Source: Haloferax marisrubri
GTDB taxonomy: Archaea > Halobacteriota > Halobacteria > Halobacteriales > Haloferacaceae
Direction of reading: 5' to 3'
NCBI RefSeq assembly: GCF_001469875.2
Contig: NZ_LOPW02000010.1
Span: forward strand, 593,924-657,923
Length of the DNA: 64,000 nt
Shown: positions 58,201-64,000 of the stretch, in pieces
How the letters are laid out: each line of letters opens with the position of its first letter
Numbering within the stretch: the stretch's first letter is position 1
Notes under the pieces: generated by a model
What the model saw: the letters and a program-made list of their open reading frames with translations, nothing else
Told to the model about the DNA's origin: nothing
Databases searched by the model: none
Translations under genes and position numbers: made by a program

Positions 58201-60378
58201 ATGACTCACAACACTCCCAACAACACCCAACACACGCACTCGCCCCTCAGGCACGTACTGCGCGGGTTCGTCGCGGGCGAAGCCCGCCGCGGCTCGCACC
58301 TCCGCGGTGACCGCCGCGGGGCCTCGGCCATCCTCGGCACGATGCTCGCGTTCGCGCTCGTCGTCTCGCTCGTCGCGATGGTGCAGGTTTCGGCGGTCCC
58401 CGCGTGGAACCAACAGACCGAATTCGAACACCTCACGGCCGCCGAGACCGACTTCGCCGCGTTCGACGAGAGCGTCGCGAAGGCCGTCGACGGCCGCGGC
58501 ACGCGCTCGACCCTCGACGCCGGCGTCGACTACCCGACCCGCGCGCTGTTCGTCTCGCCCGCCGCCGGCTCCGGCAGCCTCCGGACGACCGACCCCGCGA
58601 CGGCCCGCATCTCCGGCGCTGTCGCGACCGGCGAGACCGGCACCTACTGGGACGGCTCCGAACACGCGTTCGACACCCAGCAGTTCGTCTACCGACCCGA
58701 CTACCGGTACCTCCAGAGCGAACCCTCGCTCGTCCACGAGGGAACCGCGCAGTACACCGCCTACGGCGGCGGCGAGGTCGGCGCGACCCAGTCGCTCGTG
58801 GACGGGACCAAAGTGTCTCTCGTCTTCCTCGAAGGCGACATCGACACCGCGACGGGCGAGGCGGCCACCTTCAGCGTCGTCCCCCTGAGCGCCGGCACCG
58901 ACTACATCACCGTCACCGACGCGGGCACGCCCATCACCATCTCGGTCCCCACTCGGCTCTCCGAAGACACGTGGCGCGCCCTGTTGGCCGACGAACCCAA
59001 CGTCCGCTCCATCTCGTACGCGACCGGAGCCGACTACAACACGCTGACTGTCGAACTCGCGCCCGGCAAGACGTACGACCTGCGGCTCTCTCGGGTCGGC
59101 ATCGACACCCCCGGCGCGCTCCAAGAGCCTGCCTACATCATCGACGTGGAGGGCGACAACGCCGTCGTCCCGCCCGGTGCGACTCACCGGGTCGCCGTCG
59201 AGGTCCGCGACGCGCAGAACAACCCCGTTCCCAACGCGGTCGTCAAGGCCAGCCCCGGCCTGACCGCCGAGAGCGGGCGTATCGTCGCGCGCGACACCGG
59301 CACCATCTCGACCGTCACCGACGCCGACGGCCGCGCGACGTTCATCTACACCGCGACGAGCAGCGTCGACGGCGTCGTCTCCGACGAGTTCGACGTGGTC
59401 GTCGAGGACTCCGCGGGCGCGAACGTCGACCGCGTGACCTTCGACGTGCAGCTCCGCGAGGGCGGCGTCACCGACCCGCTCCGCGGGCTCGTGGCCGCCA
59501 TCGGTGACCCCGGATTCGTCTACGCCGACGTGGACGGCAACGGCGAGTTCGACGGCGCGGACTACCGCGTCAACAACACCGGCACGGGCGGCGACATCGT
59601 CTACGACGCCGGTCCCGACCGGCTCGTCGTCCCGCCGAGCACCAGGACCATCGTCACCGACGACGACATCACCCTCGCGGGCGAGGGCGTCTCGCTCCAC
59701 GTGGACGTCGTCGCCACCGGCTCGAACAGCCGAATCGACATCGACGCCGGAAGCGGCTCTGTGGCCGCGGTCGGCGTGAGCGTCACCTCGGTGTCCGGGA
59801 AGGACATCGACGTGACCGCGGGCGACGAAATCGACCTCTCCGGCGCGTCGGTCACGCAGGGAAGCAACGCCGACCTCACCATCGAGGCGGGCGGCGACAT
59901 CGACCTCGACAACAGCGGGTTGACGGTCACGCAGGACCGCAACAGCCTCGCTGTCACCTCGACGAACGGCTTCGTCAGCGCCCGGAGCGCCGACATCAGC
60001 GGCAAGGGCGACGTCCGCATCGACGGCGCGGACGGCGTCGACCTCGCCGGAGCCGGCCTCTCGGGCGTCAAGGACAACACCGACCTCGAAATCGTCTCCG
60101 CACGCGGCGGGGCCAACCTCAACGGCGTGGTCATGCTCGGCGACGGCGACATCGTCGTCGACGCCGAGGGCAACGTCTTCGTCGTCGGCGCGAACATCGC
60201 CTCGGCGAAGACGGACGTGACGATAACCTCCGACAGCGGCATGGTCAGCGGCCGCGAGGCCGCCATCTCCGCGGAGGACGACGTGGTCATCACCGCGGCG
60301 ACCCGCATCTACCTCCCCAACTCCGCCATCGAGGACAAGGACTCGCCCGAACTGAACGCGCCCGAAGTGGAGGTCTGA
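58201..60378 (+). CDS. Large pilin-anchored adhesin-like protein (beta-helix type)
   Basis: A 725-residue protein with a class III signal-like start: basic residues, then RRG at 38-40 and a hydrophobic helix ASAILGTMLAFALVVSLVAM (41-60), fitting cleavage before A41. Residues about 63-305 form a domain shared with the next protein. An Ig-like Big_1 domain (about 311-420) contains PGATHRVAVEVRDAQNN. An EF-hand-like loop DVDGNGEFDGADY is at 443-455. Residues about 480-710 are repeats of short Gly/Asp-rich strands (for example GDIDLDNSGLTVT and GDVRIDGADGVDLAGAGL), like the beta-helix of filamentous haemagglutinins. It is probably displayed on the surface by PilBC. A partner protein follows immediately. 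Confidence 0.7.
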   Translation: MTHNTPNNTQHTHSPLRHVLRGFVAGEARRGSHLRGDRRGASAILGTMLAFALVVSLVAMVQVSAVPAWNQQTEFEHLTAAETDFAAFDESVAKAVDGRGTRSTLDAGVDYPTRALFVSPAAGSGSLRTTDPATARISGAVATGETGTYWDGSEHAFDTQQFVYRPDYRYLQSEPSLVHEGTAQYTAYGGGEVGATQSLVDGTKVSLVFLEGDIDTATGEAATFSVVPLSAGTDYITVTDAGTPITISVPTRLSEDTWRALLADEPNVRSISYATGADYNTLTVELAPGKTYDLRLSRVGIDTPGALQEPAYIIDVEGDNAVVPPGATHRVAVEVRDAQNNPVPNAVVKASPGLTAESGRIVARDTGTISTVTDADGRATFIYTATSSVDGVVSDEFDVVVEDSAGANVDRVTFDVQLREGGVTDPLRGLVAAIGDPGFVYADVDGNGEFDGADYRVNNTGTGGDIVYDAGPDRLVVPPSTRTIVTDDDITLAGEGVSLHVDVVATGSNSRIDIDAGSGSVAAVGVSVTSVSGKDIDVTAGDEIDLSGASVTQGSNADLTIEAGGDIDLDNSGLTVTQDRNSLAVTSTNGFVSARSADISGKGDVRIDGADGVDLAGAGLSGVKDNTDLEIVSARGGANLNGVVMLGDGDIVVDAEGNVFVVGANIASAKTDVTITSDSGMVSGREAAISAEDDVVITAATRIYLPNSAIEDKDSPELNAPEVEV

Positions 60379-60381
60379 GCC

Positions 60382-62184
60382 GTGTCTCGCCTCTCTCTCG
60401 ACTCCCGCGGCGTGTCCGAAATCCTCGGGGTCATCTTCGCGTTCGGCCTCGTGGTCTCGGTCATCGCCATGGTTCAACTCGCGGGCACGCCCGTCTGGAC
60501 CGCCGGCGACGAGGCCGACCACAGCGCCAGCGTCTCGACCGACCTCGCGTCGCTCGACTCGCAGGTGTTCCGCGCCTCCGGCGTCGACGCCGGCAGTCGC
60601 GTCGCGGTCGACTCGGACGTGTCGTACCCCGAGCGGTACCTCGTGGTCTCGCCGCCCGACAGTATCGGGACGTTCCGGGTCGACGGCGCGGACGCCGTGA
60701 CCGTCACGGGCGTCTCCGCGGTCGGTCCCGAAGCGGTGTTCTGGGACGGCTCGACCCACACCTACGCGACCGGCGCTATCGTCTACGAGGCCGACTACGC
60801 CGAGCGCGACGAGGCCCGGATGATACTCGAAAGCGGCGTCTCGTACCTCGAAACCGACGGGGACCCCGTCGTCCACCGTCAGTCGCTCGTCCGCGGCACG
60901 ACCGTCACGCTCGTCTTCTTCGAAGGCGACCTCGACGGCCACACGACCGCCGGCGACACCGTGGCGCTCGCGCCCGTCTCCGTCCGTGCCGAGTCGCTCC
61001 CGGTGTACAACGCCACCGACCCGGTTCGTATCTCGGTGCCGACCTACCTCTCGGAGGACGCGTGGGTCGATCTCATGGCGGAGGAACCCCACGCGCGGGT
61101 CGTCTCCTACGCCGCCAGCGGCGACCACGCGGTCGTCACTATCGAACTCGACGCGGGCGTCCGCTACGACTTCCGCGTCGCCCGCCTCGGCGTCGGCGAA
61201 GCGATCGACCCCGACCCCGCCGCCTACGCGGTCGCGGTCGCGGGCGAGGACGCCGCGGTCCCCTCGGGCGGCCGCGAGACGCTCGTGGTCCGGGCGTTCG
61301 ACCGGTACGGCGCGCCCGCGGCGGGCGCGACGCTGTCCGTCGCATCACCGACTCCGCTGGGAGGCACCGTCGCCCCCACCCACGGCGCGACCGCCGTCAC
61401 CGACGAGTCGGGCCGCGCGAGCTTCACGTACACCGCGCCCGACGGCGTGACCGAAATCGAACACGACACCGTCACGGTCACCCTCGACGGGGCGTCCGGC
61501 CCCGGCGCGACGGTCGCCATCCCGCTGGAAGTCCGCGGGCTGGGCGAGACCTACGAGGTCAGAAACGTGGCCACGCCGACGCCGACTCCGACGCCCACGC
61601 CGACGCCAACGCCAACCCCGACAGCCACCCCAACCCCGACGCCGACTCCAACGCCGGAGCCCGAAGATGACTTCACCATCGACGACGGCGAGGTCGTCCC
61701 CGCCGACGACTTCACGGGCGAGTTCGAACTGCTCGGCAGCGCCATCAAGAGCGGGCGGTACGACGTGCCCGTCTCCGTGACGTTCGTCGTCGACGGCGTG
61801 TCGCACAGCCCGTTCGACTGGGACAACGTGAACGACCACCGCTCCCACTCGTTCAGCGTGGCGGGCGACGCCGGTGACGCGCTCTCCATCGTCGCCGCCG
61901 CCGACGGCTACGTCACGGCCGACTCGTCGGTCGACCACCGACAGGTCGCAGTCCTCCGCGACGGCGACCCAGTCCCGGAGATAAAAGGCTACAACGGACA
62001 GGACGACGCCGCCGAGTTCGTCGCCCCCTACATCAGCGACGACGGGCAGACGATGGAACTCGCCAACAACCAGGCCATCTTCCTGTTCGAACTCGGGACG
62101 ACGAACACCCGAAGCGGCGCCTTCGACATGCAGGACGTGGTCATCCTCGTGACCCTCTGGGAGGACGAGGAGGGAGGTGACTGA
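60382..62184 (+). CDS. Large pilin-anchored Ig-like surface protein with TP linker
   Basis: A 600-residue paralogue of the previous protein. A GTG start is followed by SRLSLDSRG and a pilin-type helix VSEILGVIFAFGLVVSVIAM (11-30), likely cut by a type III signal peptidase before V11. The region about 31-285 matches residues 63-315 of the paralogue (VPTYLSEDAWVDLMAEEP versus VPTRLSEDTWRALLADEP). An Ig-like Big_1 module lies at about 292-385 (RETLVVRAFDRYGAPAAGAT), then a Thr-Pro linker (about 398-426) and a unique domain from 428 to the end. The Thr-Pro stretch is typical of wall-spanning, glycosylated linkers. It ends the pilus operon. Confidence 0.72.
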   Translation: MSRLSLDSRGVSEILGVIFAFGLVVSVIAMVQLAGTPVWTAGDEADHSASVSTDLASLDSQVFRASGVDAGSRVAVDSDVSYPERYLVVSPPDSIGTFRVDGADAVTVTGVSAVGPEAVFWDGSTHTYATGAIVYEADYAERDEARMILESGVSYLETDGDPVVHRQSLVRGTTVTLVFFEGDLDGHTTAGDTVALAPVSVRAESLPVYNATDPVRISVPTYLSEDAWVDLMAEEPHARVVSYAASGDHAVVTIELDAGVRYDFRVARLGVGEAIDPDPAAYAVAVAGEDAAVPSGGRETLVVRAFDRYGAPAAGATLSVASPTPLGGTVAPTHGATAVTDESGRASFTYTAPDGVTEIEHDTVTVTLDGASGPGATVAIPLEVRGLGETYEVRNVATPTPTPTPTPTPTPTPTATPTPTPTPTPEPEDDFTIDDGEVVPADDFTGEFELLGSAIKSGRYDVPVSVTFVVDGVSHSPFDWDNVNDHRSHSFSVAGDAGDALSIVAAADGYVTADSSVDHRQVAVLRDGDPVPEIKGYNGQDDAAEFVAPYISDDGQTMELANNQAIFLFELGTTNTRSGAFDMQDVVILVTLWEDEEGGD

Positions 62185-62307
62185 GGAGGCAGACGCCCGC
62201 TCATCCGCCGCGCTCGTCAGGAGCGCCGACCCATTCTTCGGTCTTTTTTCCCGTCGCAACCGTACGACCGCCGTAGCGTTAACATCCGCGTCGCCGTAGA
62301 CTCGCAC

Positions 62308-63012
62308 ATGTCGTTCGACCCGGACCGCGTCTCGACGGTCACGTTCGACTCGTACAGCACCCTCGTGGACGTCGACGCCGCCGAGAAGGCGCTCGCCGAG
62401 CGCGTCGACGACCCCGAACCCGTCTCGAAGCTCTGGCGGTCGCGGTCGCTCGAATACACGTTCGTCGGCAACCACATCGACGAGTACGAGCCCTTCTACG
62501 AGGTCAACCGCGCGGCACTCCAGTACGCGTTGGACGCCCACGACGTGTCGGTCTCCGCGAGCGAACGCGACGAGATTCTCTCGGTGTACCACGAACTCGA
62601 CGTGTTCGACGACGTGCGCGACGCGGTCGGCCGCCTCCGCGACGCCGGCTACGACTGCTACGTCGTCTCCAACGGGAACCCGGAGATGCTCGATTCGATG
62701 GTCGACCACGCCGACATCCGCGACCTCCTCGACGGCGTCGTCAGCGCCGACGAGGTCGAGGTGTTCAAGCCCGACGCGGAGATTTACCGCCACGCGGCCG
62801 CCCGCACCGGGACGCCCATCGACGAAATCGCCCACGCGACCGCCGGCTGGTTCGACGTGATGGGGGCGCAACACGCCGGGATGCAGGGCGTCTGGGTCGA
62901 CCGGAAGGACTCGCCGTGGGAACCGTTCGGGCCGGAACCCGACCGCACCGTCCCGGACCTCACGACGCTCGTGGACAGGCTCGTCGGCGACGGCCCACGC
63001 GCGGCGGACTGA
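62308..63012 (+). CDS. Haloacid dehalogenase type II-like HAD hydrolase
   Basis: A 234-residue HAD protein of the L-2-haloacid dehalogenase subgroup. Motif I is VTFDSYSTLVDVDA (Asp nucleophile, and S-Y-S-T-L in place of A-Y-G-T-L), motif II is CYVVSNGNPEMLDSM, and motif III is VEVFKPDAEIYRHAA. The FDVMGAQHAGMQGVWVDRK segment is the motif IV region. The helical cap (about 40-100) matches the dehalogenase type. The substrate could be a halogenated acid or a phosphate ester. The gene follows the pilus operon with a 123-base gap. Confidence 0.88.
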   Translation: MSFDPDRVSTVTFDSYSTLVDVDAAEKALAERVDDPEPVSKLWRSRSLEYTFVGNHIDEYEPFYEVNRAALQYALDAHDVSVSASERDEILSVYHELDVFDDVRDAVGRLRDAGYDCYVVSNGNPEMLDSMVDHADIRDLLDGVVSADEVEVFKPDAEIYRHAAARTGTPIDEIAHATAGWFDVMGAQHAGMQGVWVDRKDSPWEPFGPEPDRTVPDLTTLVDRLVGDGPRAAD

Positions 63013-63093
63013 CCCTCGCGGCTCCGGTCAGTTCACAGACGCCCTGTGCTATTTGCTCACAATACTATTATCGCTGGCCGTTCATCTAGCTGG

Positions 63094-63465
63094 ATGGAAC
63101 GGCGGCGCGTGAAAGGCGGGATTCTGGCCGCTATCGGGTTCGTTCTGTCTCCGCTTTCGTGGTGGAACGACCTCGTGGTCAACCTCCCGCTCGCCTACGC
63201 GTTCGGCGTCGCGGTGAGCCTCATCTCCAGAAGTTGGTTTCTTCCGGGCGTCGTCGCGGGCTACTGGCTGACGAACGTCATCGGGTTCGTACTGCTCCAC
63301 AAGGGCGCTATCGACGCGGTATCGGCCGAGTCACATCCGTACACCGCCCGGCGGTTCGCCAAGGACTTCGCCATCTCTATCGGGTACACGGCGCTCGTGG
63401 TCCTGTTGGTCTGGTTCGGTATCCTCACCGTTCCCGACGGCCTGCTCGCGGCGCTCGGTCGGTAA
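63094..63465 (+). CDS. Small three-TM membrane protein
   Basis: A 123-residue protein with hydrophobic segments at about 10-45 (with a Pro/Trp-rich VLSPLSWWNDLVVNLPLAYA region), 52-72 (WFLPGVVAGYWLTNVIGFVL) and 93-114 (FAISIGYTALVVLLVWFGIL), preceded by a basic start (MERRRVKGG). No family is recognised. The ATG at 63094 is preferred because residues upstream in frame are not membrane-like and the start is basic. No partner is apparent. Confidence 0.6.
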   Translation: MERRRVKGGILAAIGFVLSPLSWWNDLVVNLPLAYAFGVAVSLISRSWFLPGVVAGYWLTNVIGFVLLHKGAIDAVSAESHPYTARRFAKDFAISIGYTALVVLLVWFGILTVPDGLLAALGR

Positions 63466-63557
63466 CCGCAGCAGGGCTGGTCAGGCCAGCTCTCGCGGTC
63501 GAAAATAGGATTCGAGCCGGCTCGGCGGTGGGACCGGGCCGGTCGGCGGTCGTCGTC

Positions 63558-64000
63558 TCAGTTCTCCGTTCCGTTGTCGATGGGCGTCTCGGTCGGCGGC
63601 GGAGTCTCCGTCGGTGGCGGGGTCTCCGTCTCGTTCGTCGGTTCTTCAGTCGTTGGCTCTTCCGTGGTCGGTTCTTCGGTCGTTGGCTCTTCCGTGGTCG
63701 GTTCTTCAGTCGTTGGCTCTTCCGTGGTCGGTTCTTCAGTCGTTGGTTCCTCCGTGGTCGGTTCCTCGTTAATCGTCACCTCGGCGTCGTCGGTGACTGG
63801 CGACCCGTCCGTGGTGTACGGGCCGTCGTCGGCTCCGTCAGACGAGACGAACTCGAACAGTTCGTTACCGTTCGTGTCGAAGTGCGCCATCGCCGTCAGG
63901 GTGGCACTCTCTTCCAGCGGCTCGATGAGGTTGATTCGGATGTTACTGTCGCTCCCCTCGAAGTAGTTCGATACCCCGATGACGTCGCCGCTCTCGTTGT
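63558..64000 (-). CDS. Partial surface protein with DUF7282-like domain and TTEEP repeats
   Basis: The 3' end of a minus-strand gene that runs off the window; 146 codons plus the stop are visible. The N-terminal visible part reads VIGVSNYFEGSDSNIRINL and AMAHFDTNGNELFEF, then DGPYTTDGSPVTDDAEVTI, the pattern of DUF7282, a haloarchaeal extracellular repeat domain. A run of eight TTEEP units (about 63645-63770) and a Pro/Thr-rich tail ending GTEN follow. Such proteins are exported and may be glycosylated. The start, signal peptide and preceding domains lie beyond 64000. Confidence 0.75.
   Translation of the reverse strand, partial: NESGDVIGVSNYFEGSDSNIRINLIEPLEESATLTAMAHFDTNGNELFEFVSSDGADDGPYTTDGSPVTDDAEVTINEEPTTEEPTTEEPTTEEPTTEEPTTEEPTTEEPTTEEPTTEEPTNETETPPPTETPPPTETPIDNGTEN
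63645..63770. repeat. TTEEP-encoding 15-bp tandem repeat
   Basis: Eight 15-bp units encode TTEEP on the minus strand. Neighbouring units differ at silent positions (for example the two forms ggctcttccgtggtc and ggttcttcagtcgtt), giving a 30-bp higher-order period. Such arrays expand and shrink easily. Confidence 0.85.

Noticed and set aside
58132-61128. 998-codon antisense frame across the two pilin-like genes
   Set aside because: Same shadow effect; the sense frames carry pilin helices and shared domains with proper starts and close spacing.

Overview
The window is a high-GC chromosomal segment of an extreme halophilic archaeon, almost certainly a Haloferax species close to H. volcanii. The evidence is the very acidic proteome, the strong C/G preference at third codon positions, archaea-type genes (MptA GTP cyclohydrolase, ribosomal protein S8e, RadB, HerA/NurA, a Cdc48-type AAA ATPase, archaeal type IV pilus ATPase and membrane protein), twin-arginine lipoproteins, TATA-box promoters about 26-30 nt before start codons, and a pst operon followed by phoU. 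Gene names rest on reading the protein sequences; no database was searched.

Layout. 1-6.7 kb: ordinary chromosome with an FAD oxidoreductase, two small haloarchaeal proteins, mptA (first step of tetrahydropterin synthesis), a TrmB-type regulator, a DUF255 thioredoxin-domain protein and FxsA. 6.89-15.64 kb: tRNA-Ile(GAU) followed by an integrated element of about 8.7 kb, bounded by a 13-bp repeat of the tRNA 3' end and carrying a tyrosine recombinase at its right end. Its left half is an overlapping four-gene operon (small zinc protein, possible PD-(D/E)XK nuclease, DUF488-like protein, 708-aa zinc-finger/winged-helix protein that may be the replication protein). The middle is AT-rich, with four perfect hairpins, short phased repeats (a candidate origin) and cargo: a trypsin-like protease, a four-TM protein and a winged-helix regulator. 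15.7-38 kb: housekeeping and accessory genes, including a Ca/Na exchanger, an Eis-type acetyltransferase, an S66 peptidase, carB, NAD kinase, a KaiC-like ATPase, a nitroreductase, a PLP decarboxylase, a UspA protein, HerA and NurA, a HAD hydrolase and rps8e. 38-45 kb: phosphate module, with an AbrB-PhoU regulator divergent from pstS-pstC-pstA-pstB-phoU. 45-53.5 kb: Cdc48-type ATPase, LarC with a histidine-rich insert, VOC protein, Tat-exported protein, RNase H-like protein, radB and a four-CBS protein with a possible ribosome-hibernation tail. 53.8-62.2 kb: a type IV pilus-type operon, pilB-pilC followed by two large pilin-like proteins bearing adhesin-like modules. 62.3-64 kb: HAD dehalogenase, a small membrane protein and the 3' part of a surface-protein gene with TTEEP repeats, cut by the window edge.

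How parts work together. The pst genes form a complete high-affinity phosphate importer with two PhoU-type regulators. HerA and NurA are normally partners in DNA-end resection and lie close together here, but with an opposite-strand gene between them. PilB and PilC would power assembly or export of the two pilin-anchored adhesin-like proteins encoded directly downstream. The least explained parts are the AT-rich cargo of the integrated element and the pilin-adhesin pair.
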